Positions 44,900-56,489 of a stretch of 56,489 bases of DNA are shown here, piece after piece. Below the pieces are notes generated by a model that was not told the DNA's origin, made no database searches, and saw nothing but the letters and a program-made list of their open reading frames with translations. How positions within the stretch are numbered: position 1 is the stretch's first letter; each line of letters begins with the position of its first letter. Origin of the DNA: Gamarada debralockiae (taxonomy: Eukaryota; Ascomycota; Leotiomycetes; Helotiales; Hyphodiscaceae); NCBI GenBank assembly GCA_002803225.1, contig NXFV01001734.1:1-56489 (forward strand), in the 5' to 3' direction. Both the position numbers and the translations under genes were made by a program.

Positions 44900-45564
44900 T
44901 CTGATTTCGAAGAGAGGGTTTGGGAGATTGGGAGTGAGTTGAGCTGTGCTAGAGATGTCAGGGAGAGGGAGAGGGAGAGGAAGTAAGTATGTATAGCAAA
45001 GCGGGCGAATGGCTTCCCGGTGAGGAGTCAGGCCTAAGCCTCGTCGTACTTGCGGGAGAGAGCATGAGTCCAAACTCTGCTTCACAGGGTCCAAAACTGC
45101 GGTGCGGACTGGAGAGATATTTTATACATGCAAGCCATCGTCTCAGCCTTGCCAGGGACGTGGCGTCTGGAGTAGATGAGTGGAGGCTGTGTCAAGTTTT
45201 GATGACTCGACGACCTAATGCGTGTCGGCGAGCCTTTGAATGGAAACTCATTCTTTGAACCTTCTGAAGGGAAATGCCAGGCAGATTTCTGGGGGAAGGT
45301 CAAAGGGCAGAGTCTTTATCCCGATTACCAAAGAATTGTTGCCGTTGAAAAGTGCCGCTGAAAGAGAGTTTATCTGTTTGATTACAATCCCTGTGGGTGA
45401 AGCTGCGATGCCTCGGCTTTTCCAGCAGACAACCGATTGTGGGGACGTTCAAATGTCTGGGGGAAGCTGCTGACGACCGAGAGAGCTTCCTCTTTTAAAT
45501 CTTCAATTACTTCCATCAATCAATCACATTTCAAATCCCCCTTTAATTAAAACACGTAGTCAAA
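44900..45564. other. Divergent promoter, NADAR gene and hydratase
   Basis: 665 bp between divergent starts with short GA-rich repeats near 44962-44985 (GGGAGAG units). No gene seen. Confidence 0.4.
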
Positions 45565-46640
45565 ATGTCTGGTCCAGGAGCCGGTTTCGAGTATCCTCCA
45601 GTGGAAGTCTCCTGGTTGAAGAGAGATGTTCTCCTCTTTGCAAACACCATTGGATGTACAGCTGATGAGCTGCACTTTCTCTATGTATGTTTTCAAGTCA
45701 TCAGTCGCCATGCAGATATTGATTTTAGCAGGAATTGCACCCAGACTTCGCTGTCTTCCCAACATACCCCATCATCCTGCGTAAGGCCTCTCAACCCTAC
45801 CTCGCAACTCGCTCTAACCTCCCACAGCATTCAAGCAAACAACTCAAGAAGTAATCGACTTCTACGCCGCCCAAGGCGCCGTCCCCATCCCTGGCGTCCC
45901 CAAATTCGACCCCCGCCGCGTCGTCGACGGCCAACGTCGTATAACTTTCCTCAAGCCCCTCCCTCCCACCTCCGCCGGCCGCAAATTCGAGCTCCGCAAC
46001 AAAGTCATCGGTGTCTACGACAAGGGCAAGGCCGGTTCCGTCGTTGAGATCCAGCAGGATATTATTGATAAGGAGACTGGGGAATCGTATGCTAGGATCG
46101 TGGGTAGTGCATTCTATGTGGGACAGGGCAATTGGGGTGGTCCTAAGGGTCCTGCTACGGAGAACTTCCCTCCCCCACAGGGAAAGAAGCCGGATGCTGT
46201 TTCTATTCATCAGAATAATGCTGAGTCAGCTTTGCTTTATCGGTATGTACCTGTACCACAAGACATAGGAGAAGAGAGGAACTGATGGTTGCAGACTCAA
46301 CGGCGATTACAATCCACTCCACGCTACTCCCGAGCCAGGACAGAAAATGGGCTTTGGAGGAGCCATCATGCACGGTCTTTCCACCTGGAACTTTGCCTGC
46401 CATGGTCTGTTGAAGGAGATTGGAGGCAGTGACCCCAAGAATATCCGGGAGTTCCAAGCCCGCTTTGCGTCGCCTGTTAAGCCTGGTGACAAGCTTATTA
46501 CTGAGATCTGGAAGACTGGGGATGTTAAGGATGGTTGGGAAGAGATTAGATTTGTTACCAGAGTTGAGGGAGGAAAGGTTTGCTTGAGCAATGGACGGGC
46601 TTTGATGAAGCCTGTTGGAAAGGCTGGTAGCAAGTTGTAG
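45565..46640 (+). CDS. Peroxisomal MaoC-type enoyl-CoA hydratase 2
   Basis: Hot-dog-fold hydratase adding water to trans-2-enoyl-CoA to make (R)-3-hydroxyacyl-CoA in peroxisomal beta-oxidation (family knowledge). Exons 45565-45684, 45732-45780, 45828-46242, 46295-46640; introns 47, 47 and 52 bp; 309 residues. The N-terminal hot-dog half includes FEYPPVEVSWLKRDVLLFAN and VPKFDPRRVVDGQRRITFLK. The C-terminal catalytic half has the hydratase-2 motif LNGDYNPLHATPEPGQKMGF, with D199 and H204 as the likely catalytic pair, followed by GGAIMHGLSTWNF. The protein ends in SKL, a perfect PTS1 peroxisomal targeting signal. It is the hydratase part of fungal Fox2, but encoded as a stand-alone enzyme. Confidence 0.92.
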
Positions 46641-46873
46641 ATGTTTATGAGGCTGTGGATTTGAAAATAAAGGACTTCTGTATAAAGAAAAGCTTCCAGA
46701 CTTCAGCAACAGCTCTTCTCCCAAATAATCAGCTTTGGTTCGGGGCCATGAGATTTCCCTTGCTGCTTTTGGTTCACGTGATGTAAGCCTAAACCCGCTT
46801 AAATTCGCGGCCTTCATGAAAGTCGACGGGTCCATTAACTTCATGCTTCCACCTCACCTAAAAGTGCATCAAT

Positions 46874-47629
46874 ATGAAGACACGTAACTCCCCTTCCATC
46901 AAGTTTCCCATCCCATCACCGAATCTTCTCAGCCTTCCCCTCGAACTCCGCAGACAAATCCTCAAATACGCATTCTTAGCAACATGCCCACCCCACCCAA
47001 CAATCCGCCACAGGGTCCCTATGAGAATCGACCTCCAGTTTTCGCACCAATTTCCACCCGCTTTCCGAAAGCAAACTGATGTTTACGGCTATTGGGGCCT
47101 AGAGCCTATGACCAGAATATTGCGCCTCAATCGTCAGCTTCATTTCGAAGCAATCGATGTCCTCTACGGTGGAGATTTTGTGTTTAATTTCTCAACCGCT
47201 ACCGTTCACGAAGATGTACACTTTTTCTTGAACTTAATTGGGGAGAAAAAGAGGATGATTAAGTATCTTGTAGTTTATACGATTATCAATTTAAAGACAG
47301 CGTCGCTGCCTCTCTCCCGTGATGATGATTATGGGAAGAGGAAAAGGAATGAGATGGATGTTACGAGAGAGGTCTGGGAAATTTTGAGACGTGAGTTGGA
47401 ATCGCTGCGCAGCGTGAAGATTTTACTTGGGTTTGATTCAGCAGTGCAGGATTTAGAGGTTGGAAAAGAGAGGGCCATCGGCGAGATTATGCGGATAGTA
47501 AAACCTTTCAATGGGCTGGGGATGTTGGTTTCGGACGGTCATTGGAGGAATGAAGAACGAATAAGTATACTGGATACTTGCAATGAGAGGTTACAAAAGG
47601 AAATCCAATGTAAAGCCAAGGGATCGTAA
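46874..47629 (+). CDS. F-box-like / LP-x-ELR family protein
   Basis: Single-exon ORF, 251 residues, ATG 46874. Near the N-terminus it has LLSLPLELRRQILKYAFL, the F-box-like opening of a large fungal family, followed by a segment typical of these proteins (TRILRLNRQLHFEAIDVLYG, GGDFVFNF). The C-terminal half is charged, ending ERLQKEIQCKAKGS. F-box proteins usually recruit substrates to SCF ubiquitin ligases; whether this short member does is unknown. Intact and probably expressed. Confidence 0.7.
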   Translation: MKTRNSPSIKFPIPSPNLLSLPLELRRQILKYAFLATCPPHPTIRHRVPMRIDLQFSHQFPPAFRKQTDVYGYWGLEPMTRILRLNRQLHFEAIDVLYGGDFVFNFSTATVHEDVHFFLNLIGEKKRMIKYLVVYTIINLKTASLPLSRDDDYGKRKRNEMDVTREVWEILRRELESLRSVKILLGFDSAVQDLEVGKERAIGEIMRIVKPFNGLGMLVSDGHWRNEERISILDTCNERLQKEIQCKAKGS

Positions 47630-47941
47630 GTACACAAAGCAGTCTAGATACGCTAAATGTTACAAAAGTCCACCTCCGTGAGCCCTCACAGCCATCATTG
47701 AATGATGATGGCCCTGGTTCCACTTTGCCCCTCATAGTCACCTAAGAAGGTGCGAATTCGCACAAATATTACCAGACGAGGCTTGGAATTTCCGACTGGA
47801 GTCGACATCTCCACAGAGCAGCAGATTGTCGACTGTTCATGGTGACCCACTCCTATACTTGTCCGAAAATTCTTGAAGACAACGGGCTTCCAGGTCGAAC
47901 TAGCTTAGAAGATGGGTTCGGCTCGAGGGTTTTCGATCATT

Positions 47942-49291
47942 TCAGAGGAAGATCGTGCAGAAAGGGTCTGCAGAGGACGTCGAATTCGTCTGGATGCGAT
48001 GAGGTTGGGTTGTCGTTTTGAAGGGATTGCTGTCCGGAATTGAGACTTGATAATCCCTTTGTTTTCCTGAGCCACTGGGAGAGTTCTCTTCTGTTTCAGA
48101 CAGAATATCTATAACTATTGGCCTCTCGTCCTCAAAAGTTGTGAATTCGAGAAGACTGTTGTTAAGTTCTTGCGAGATCCTATCAATGGAGTATGTCTTC
48201 CATTCATGGTCGGCCGAATCGGGAGGCGCATTGATCTGGTCTAAAAACGTCGAGGACAAAGAAAGCGACGGATCGTTGTCTGAATTCGGCGATCTGCTCG
48301 TCGAAGAGGATGGTGAAATTGGTTGGTTTGGGAGCTCGTTCGTCTCCAGAAGACTGAATCTGGAAGCCGGTTTCTCAGTATCGGTGTAAAACGAGAGAAT
48401 GTAAAGATCGAACTCCGGTTATCTGGGAGACAGACTTCTGGAACCAAATTATTGGCTCTTTGGCAGCTCATCAAAATCCTGGTTGTACCGAAACTCGTCC
48501 TCAGACTCATTGGTGAAGCTCATTCTCAACTTCAGAATGGAACTGGTCTACTGGTTCGTTGGATTCTGAGCCCCGGTATCTGAGGCTATGGTGTGTTCAA
48601 TACCTTCTCCGAAACATTCGAATTATCAGAAGATTCGTATAGCTTGGTGGTTTCTACCAATTCCAGACGAAGATTTTGCTCTTCCATACGACCATTTATA
48701 TTTTGGAGTACGGCAAGAATCGCGACCAGAAGTAGGTTCTCAGGATCGCTCTTGCGCATACTTTCCATACTCTTTTCTGGAGTGAATGAAATATGCTTCG
48801 GCAGTTTAAACGAAGGGAAGCGTCCTAAAGAATAGATAGCCATGGCTACTTGATTGATTATGCGCTCTTAAAAATGTGGAGTATTGAGATATTGTGGAAA
48901 AGTAGCCTATTAAAAAGATCTCCTTCAGGTTTGTAAGCTGACCAAAGTGCTCAGCAGGAATGGTTTCTGTCGCGAAGAACTGGCTTCTTCCTTCACTGTT
49001 CCGAACATAAGGCTCACCTATAGCAAGAGCAGTCACCAACGATTCTTCACCGGTCAACAATTATCACTACCAGGACTCGAAGTTGACATAGTTGAGAGGT
49101 CGCAAGCTTACCATCTTCTTGAACAGGTCTCTAAATTTCTACCCTTCATCTTCCTAATAGAACTGTGAGAATAAATCTGATCCTGTCATCTGAATACCTG
49201 ATCCAAGATCTAGGTGCTCAATGAATTCAAGTCGAATTTCTATAGGAAGATTCAAGACGTTTTCAACCGTAGAATATAAGCAACGATTCAT
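47942..49291 (-). pseudogene. Probable decayed F-box-like gene
   Basis: Minus-strand fragments suggest one multi-exon gene broken by stops. 49291: MNRCLYSTVENVLNLPIEIR then LEFIEHLDLGSG; about 49060: TGEESLVTALAIGEPYVRN and FGQLTNLKEIF; 48843: MAIYSLGRFPSFKLPKHISF, then SMESMRKSDPENLLLVAILA; 48523: MSFTNESEDEFRYNQDFDEL with two TAA stops, then acidic, S-rich NELPNQPISPSSSTSRSPNS down to the stop at 47942. The LNLPIEIRLEFIEHL opening matches the F-box-like pattern of the adjacent live gene. Some breaks may be introns, but the TAA codons near 48450 and 48420 have no donor or acceptor to remove them. Confidence 0.4.
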
Positions 49292-49650
49292 CCATATCCG
49301 CCTGAACAAACTAAGGGTGAAGATGCGGTTAAAGGTTCTGGAGACTTGAGAAAGGGCAGCAAAGGTTGCGCGATAGTTCGATACTTTAGGCTAGAACTAA
49401 CCACAGTTCCTCAGACATGAGTGTCTCCATTGTATTCGCCATTTGGATGAAGTTTAGAGGAAGCTTTTGGTTACAAGGGAAAGACGAATGTGTGAGGCGA
49501 GAAGTCGGGCGAAATTGTGGCTGCAGGACATCAGGTGACAACGGTCACACGAAGAACGGGGAGGGCCCAGGTACGAGTTTCTTTCGTCCCGTCACAGAAT
49601 AATGGACTAAAATCATTCCGTTCAGTTCAGCTGTCAGAGCCATCCGTTTC

Positions 49651-50809
49651 TCATTTCTTGTTAGATGTGCTCTCTCCCTTCCCGTCTTCCTCGCCCTCGT
49701 CTCTGGTTCTCAATCCCTTCTCTATATCAGCCGCCTCCTCCTCCTCAGAAGCTCTTTCTTCGTCCCTTTCCGGGTGCCATCCATTCCTACAGATATTAAC
49801 TGCTGCCTTGAACCTCTCGTTCTGATACAGCAGGTCCAAGTTCTCCCTTAAAACATCTATCTTGAGAAACCGAAGTCTCTCGTTCTGGTTCAGCCTCTCC
49901 AGACAACCCTGCATTCCCTCAACGGTGTCCTCGAAAGACGGGCCTCCAAAGCACCTCCAAAGAGAGAAAACCACAGCCAAAGCCATGAATCCATACATAA
50001 AGAGAACAAGCATGATGAAGAGCGCAGAGACCATTAATTCGATTATGGCGCCGAGTCCGTTTCCCAAAAGTTCATTGACAATCACAGCAGTCGGCGCAAT
50101 GATATGAATGATGGCAACTCGAATGGGATAAGTCGTCGATGGCGATGAAGACAGCGGCCTCTCTGGCACAGCCACAGTTATCGTCGATGTATCTTTGTCC
50201 CGTACCTCAATTGCCAAGAGAGGATCGTCCGAAGGATGAGCCGCGATGTGTAACTCCATTTTTATGAGACCATCCGCCTCCCTCCTCCACTGCACCGACA
50301 CTGGCACACTCAACTCCTCCTTATGTATCCACCAGAAAAGTAACACGGAGTCCGCGAATGGGAACCAGGGGAGGTTCGCGCCGTCCGTGTCTCCAATTCG
50401 CGCAAGAACATCGATTTGCTCTGTGATGTCCCCAGACCACTCTTTGCCCCACTGGTCATTTATTATCGGTAGTACATGATCGCCACCTATGGACAGGGTA
50501 AGATTGTCCACGTCCAGCTTGTAATCAAGGGCGAAACCCTGACGATTGTATTGTGAGGTTCGCAAAATCTTCGAGCTGCAAAGACAAGATATTAGCTTAC
50601 ATTTCGAGATAAGTTCTGCGCCCTGAAACATACTTATATACTCTAGTGAGAGCCTTGCCTGTGCGAAGAACCGCTGTTGGATAATCAATGCCATTGTTGC
50701 CGGCGTGTTCTGTCGTTGGGGAAGGGAGAAATGCCCATAGCAAGGCAAGGAGGAACCAGGCCAACACGCCGAACAGGACGATGCGAACGAGTTTACAAGG
50801 GCCGCGCAT
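49651..50809 (-). CDS. Fungal membrane protein of unknown function
   Basis: Exons 50809-50634 and 50575-49651 (intron 58 bp) give 366 residues. Residues 8-28 form a signal-anchor helix (RIVLFGVLAWFLLALLWAFL). A luminal or extracellular domain of about 200 residues follows (YNRQGFALDYKLDVDNLTLS, IGGDHVLPIINDQWG, WSGDITEQIDVLARIGDTDG, VPVSVQWRREADGLIKMEL). A second hydrophobic stretch is near residues 230-265 (ELMVSALFIMLVLFMYGFMA). The C-terminal cytosolic tail is very charged (RASEEEEAADIEKG, TRDEGEEDGKG, ending STSNKK), with a KK-type ending. Topology: two TM helices with both ends in the cytosol. No family name recognised. Confidence 0.7.
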
Positions 50810-53258
50810 CGTTGAGGATCTGCTTTCAGAAGAGGAGGAGATGGTCTTTAAGGTATCGACTTTGTTCTGGTCGCGGAAGTATGGAACTTGCCATCTTCGA
50901 AAAGAAAAGGAAGTCTAGATCTTGTGGTGCAGATTAGGGACGAGGCAGGACCAGGCTGTAGCAAAAGGTACCGATCACTAATTTAGCGGTTTCAGGGGGA
51001 AGCTATTAATAGGCACGACAAATCCTAATCAAAACTCCATACGAACCTCAACCACTTGTAATTTTTGATAATACGAGCAACTAATTAATAATTGTAAGTA
51101 AAATATCAAATTACCGCTGCGGGTTTGTACTTCTATGACTCCTTGAAAGAAATCGAATTGGTGCGGCGTTGATTCATTTTGCCTCTAAAAACTTCTCGAT
51201 CGCACTTGCGTTTGCGACCAAGGAGGAAAGATTTCAAGCATGGAGTATAGAAATAGTATTGTCAGTAGTTTTGACCTGGCCATTCTGTTACTTTAAAGCA
51301 TCGTCACTAAAACACAATGGATACAAATTGCCATTCTTGGGAAGTGCCTTGAGAGCCCCTGAGCTAGGGGTTCTAAGCGAAAAGGGGTAGGAGTCAAGCT
51401 ACGACCACTACTTCGAGGTGATTTGGCACAGCTTTTAGAGACCTGTGGAAGCAATTGGTTGGACGAGATTCAGAGTTTGAGTTTCCGTTCTGCTAATCAT
51501 TGATTTCTGTTGTATTTTAGACTGTTTTGGGCCATTTTTGTCTATTTCTGGGCTGGAGAATCTCGGGTGGGAAGATGGTGGAGTGCAAAGAGGAACTGAT
51601 GAGGTGTATTGTGGTATGAGGCTTGCCATACCTTTCGATTCCAAGTTGGATTTAACAGTGGGTCAAGATCCCTTGTTCTTCACCTCCAGCATGCGCAACG
51701 GATCCACACCGGAGCCTACAACAATACCACGAATGGTTATTGCAGGGAGATGAGATATATGAGGAGCAGGATTGTCAGGTGCAGTTTAGCAAATGCTGTA
51801 TTTATTTGCTAAGAGGAAGCGAAAGGCTAAAGGATGTGCTGCGATCTCAAACATCAACCACATTGATAACAAGAACGCAAAAGACAACAAGAAAAGAATG
51901 AAATCAGCAATAGCAGAAACTGACAAAAAATATTGCCATCCACTTGTTCACGCTAGTGCCTGATGATCCCGACAGCACGACCACGACAACTGAGAGCCGG
52001 TCTGATATGTAAAACTTCTCCCCTCCGTTGATGCGTTTCATCCACATCCCATGAACCAGCCACATGCAATGACCTTGTCTGATGGTTCTCAGAGCGGTTT
52101 TTGGAGTATTGATATAACCAGTCCAGACAGACACGTACCAGTTCTCCCTGTCGATGTCGCAAACAGCTGCCGACATACTGTAGTCCACATGTTAACAAAT
52201 CCACAAGTCCACTCAAGCAAAGCACCGAACCCATCAACTTAATCAAAACCAGCTGCCTTTGCATCCTGCTCTATATCACCAAACCCAAATGTGTTCTCCC
52301 AAACAATGCCTCGAAGGACATAAATTCTTTTGCCTTGCCAGGTTGCGCTAGAAGTCTGATGCCGAGTTCGATACACAGCAGGGAAAGTTTCGCACCACAA
52401 GCCAAGAGTGCTTGCTATTCACCTACTTTCTTTTTTTGGAGTAGCTTGAAGATGTGCGGAATGAAGGAACGATAGATAGAATGAGGAAAGTTGAGAAAGA
52501 ATGGAGGAAGTCCCTAGCTCAGAGCACAATCACTCCAAATACAGAGGATGCAGTTTCCTACTCTCAGTTACAGTACTGTACATAAAGAAAGATATAAATG
52601 AGATGAGATCAACGCTGATAATGGCCTCCGGTTATTACCACCGTGATAAAATTCTCATTGAGGGGGCTGCTACACTCGAACCTATGTTGTATCCCAGACG
52701 ATGGCACAAATTCATAGAAATGTCTAAAGGTTTTGGGAAGCTGAAGTCCAGATTCCCAAGCATCCAATTACAAAGGGAAATTTTTCAGTAAAACTGTAGC
52801 AACAGAAAGGGAAGCGGCCATGGTAACGGCGGCGACGATAGTAAAAAGGGAAGTAAAAGGATGGATACCAAACTTGTAAAGGCAACGATGCTTCCAACTT
52901 AGAAGAGACTTAGCAAGTGGGATGAAAAGGATCTGGATCTTTCGGGACTGGCTAATCTCCATACTTGAACGCACCACCTTGTAAGTTTGCAATTGCTCTT
53001 GCACGTCAGGGCCTCTTCTATGGTTTATATATCAAGCTCCATCACAGATAATAATAGCCCTAATTTAAGTTTCAAAATTCCGGGAGCTTTCCAAAGTAAA
53101 GTTGTGCTAAAGAGGATATTCATTTTCATTATAAACTGCAAGCTATGAAATGCAACGCGCTCAATTCATCATCAGTATCGTTTCTTCATCGCTCCCTTTG
53201 GATTCCATTATCGATCACTTTTCCACCGTCCCTCCCAATCGCTTATAACAGGGACCGC
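50810..53258. other. 2.4 kb without a recognised gene
   Basis: Short ORFs only. The most protein-like is minus 52188-51904 (94 codons; DRENWYVSVWTGYINTP, then KFYISDRLS and a hydrophobic end), overlapped by another minus frame with a hydrophobic, signal-like start (MQRQLVLIKLMGSVLCLSG, 52264). A TA-rich patch lies at 51060-51110. No RNA gene or mobile element recognised. Confidence 0.35.
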
Positions 53259-55088
<1,830 letters not shown>

Positions 55089-55390
55089 GATTGCTGTAGA
55101 TGTGATCCTGGGTATCTAATTGAGCGAGTTTTGGGTTTGGTTGAGGAGAAAAAAAAGTTGTGAGACGAAAATGCCGCTGGACAATTATTTAAACAGCGGT
55201 GATCAACGTGGGCGTTGAGCTTTACGGACGCCGTCATTGCCACCTGCAGGTTTTGGAGGGGTCCAGGACCAAGCTCAACCAATCAGAGTTGTTTCTGTAG
55301 ACAGGCACAGCGCCAAATCAAATCATTGCTAAAGAGAAGCAAAAAGCTGTTTATTTCGCTAATTTGCAGCTTCATTTCGTCCCTTTGTTC
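55089..55390. other. Short spacer, pgm2 promoter and rex2 terminator
   Basis: 302 bp between the pgm2 ATG and the rex2 stop; both genes are on the minus strand. Contains the presumed pgm2 promoter, with no clear TATA element. Nothing else seen. Confidence 0.4.
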
Positions 55391-56016
55391 CTATCTCGGC
55401 CTTTGAAATATCGCTTCCTTGTAATACTTGGCCTCCGCAATGCTGTCTAAGATATCCTCCTTGGCCCTGTGCAATCCCTTCTTCGTCGGAATCCCGTTTA
55501 GAATGTCCTCCTCGCACCATCGCCTCGCAGCTTCCTTCATCGCGCTCACGTCAAGTATTCGATAGCTTAAATGCTTGATGACTTGGGCATACGGTTCTTT
55601 TCGTAGGAAGGCCTTGTCCATATGCACGGTGTTTCCGGCTAGCAGGGCTACCTTTTCAACTGGAGCGAATCTCTTGACGTATTGTAGGAGGTCGTTGGAG
55701 GCTTGCTCAGGGGTGGTTTTCGATTTGATGACTGCTGCAGTAAGACCAGTCTCACCATGTTTTTTTGTACACCATTCACCCATTTTGTCCATTCTCTCCT
55801 TCGGTTGATGGACCACTGCTCCCCATCCCTCCTCATCGAGCACGTTAAGGTTAGCATCCGTAACTATGCAAAAGATCTCGATTATTTCGTCGGTTTCAAC
55901 CTCGAGACCGGTCATCTGCGAAGAAGAGTCAGCATTTTAGACGGTGCCTGCAGCGTTCGTAGACTTACCTCACAGTCAATCCATACCAATGGATTCGTAC
56001 TTCTCGATTCAGGCAT
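55391..56016 (-). CDS. rex2: Oligoribonuclease (REX2 family)
   Basis: DEDDh 3'-5' exonuclease degrading very short RNAs, mitochondrial and/or nuclear in fungi (family knowledge). Exons 56016-55969 and 55915-55391, intron 53 bp, 190 residues. Exon 1 encodes MPESRSTNPLVWIDCE and exon 2 begins MTGLEVETDEIIEIFCIVTD. Catalytic residues: D and E of DCEMTGLE, D of GNTVHMDKAFLR, and the H/D pair in LHRAKEDILDSI. The typical YRILDVS segment is present. No long mitochondrial presequence is visible in this model, so an upstream start or alternative first exon could exist. Confidence 0.93.
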
Positions 56017-56387
56017 CTTACTAGTGCTGTTTTAGATCTTCAAGATGAAGATTGGTTATTCGCAGGGTGTGTGATATGTGAAAGAATTGAAGCCTCGTCA
56101 CGTTCGGTGAACGATTGGCGTACTGTATGGTGGTCTGGCTTGTTGTAAGAAAATGTCGTTGATTTATATGTCCTCCGAGGGTTCAGTCTATTTCGCAATG
56201 ATGCGTTCGAGTCGTTCAATGGTCATCGGAGAGTGATTCATTTTGGCTCAACAGCCTTGCGATTTAAGGTTTGCAGACAGATCAAAATTGGTTAGGGTGT
56301 AGATCACGTGAACTTTACTCCTTTCAATATTGGGAAAGCCTGTTTGTGTGTCACGTGCTTGCGTTACTAGCCGTCTTTTGTACCAAG
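56017..56387. other. Divergent promoter of rex2 and the right-edge gene
   Basis: 370 bp. Contains a palindromic TCACGTGA at 56304-56311 and a TCACGTG at 56351-56357, which lie close together between two divergent starts. The regulator is not identifiable from sequence alone. Confidence 0.4.
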
Positions 56388-56489
56388 ATGGATTCTTCCC
56401 TCGTAGCTAGTTTCCCTCTTCAGACGTACCACAATACAGACCTCATACACTTGAACTCCGTTCCAGTCGTGAGACCTGTGATATGGTAG
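56388..56489 (+). CDS. Possible first exon of a gene running off the right edge
   Basis: ATG 56388 (context CCAAGATGG) opens MDSSLVASFPLQTYHNTDLI, HLNSVPVV, and then a stop near the end of the window. A GTGAGA donor follows VPV at about 56469, so the real product probably continues past an intron that is outside the window. No family can be recognised from 27 residues. Confidence 0.4.
   Translation: MDSSLVASFPLQTYHNTDLIHLNSVPVVRPVIW

Noticed and set aside
45797..46210. 137-codon minus ORF rich in D, G and V
   Set aside because: Shadow of hydratase exon 3; no motif of its own.
46203..46844. 213-codon minus ORF opposite the hydratase gene
   Set aside because: Shadow of the hydratase exon, whose plus frame has conserved catalytic motifs and an SKL tail.

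Overview
The window is nuclear DNA of a filamentous ascomycete (Pezizomycotina; a leotiomycete-like relative is my guess, an inference rather than something the sequence proves). The evidence is intron structure (mostly 47-73 bp, GTATGT/GTAAGT-type donors, YAG acceptors), fungal-only families (Sch9 kinase, Clg1-type cyclin, Rsc7, Atp14, HET and NACHT-ankyrin proteins, F-box-like LP-x-ELR proteins) and decayed duplicates in the style of repeat-induced point mutation. No tRNA, rRNA, CRISPR array or bacterial operon was found.

Layout. 1-3 kb: a minus-strand NLR-type NACHT-ankyrin gene running off the left edge. 3-12.4 kb: gene-poor accessory DNA with a wrecked Gfo/Idh/MocA (dihydrodiol-dehydrogenase-like) pseudogene and two tandem relics of an unknown family. 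13.4-14.4 kb: Clg1-like cyclin. 15.7-18.9 kb: several short hydrophobic ORFs of unknown function. 19.1-27.8 kb: CMP/dCMP-deaminase-fold protein (read in two frames), Rsc7 chromatin remodelling subunit, and the AGC kinase Sch9. 28.5-39.5 kb: mostly accessory DNA again, with a lysine/serine-rich ORF, a hairpin, a 346-bp MITE-like element, a two-exon AAA ATPase, a 5'-truncated HET-domain pseudogene, a 500-bp tandem duplication with one decayed copy, ATP synthase subunit h, an F-box-like remnant, an AT-rich block and a C-terminal fragment of ADE2. 40-56 kb: a housekeeping run of Rpt5, TFIIB, a NADAR protein, a peroxisomal MaoC hydratase, an F-box-like gene and its decayed neighbour, a two-TM membrane protein, phosphoglucomutase, oligoribonuclease, and probably the first exon of a gene leaving the right edge.

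The housekeeping genes do not form a pathway. Themes are transcription/chromatin (TFIIB, Rsc7), growth signalling (Sch9, Clg1), protein turnover (Rpt5), carbon and energy metabolism (Pgm, Atp14, peroxisomal hydratase) and RNA turnover (oligoribonuclease). The accessory blocks carry self/non-self recognition families (NACHT-ankyrin, HET) and debris of duplications. Exon models were built by hand from splice signals, reading frame and family conservation.
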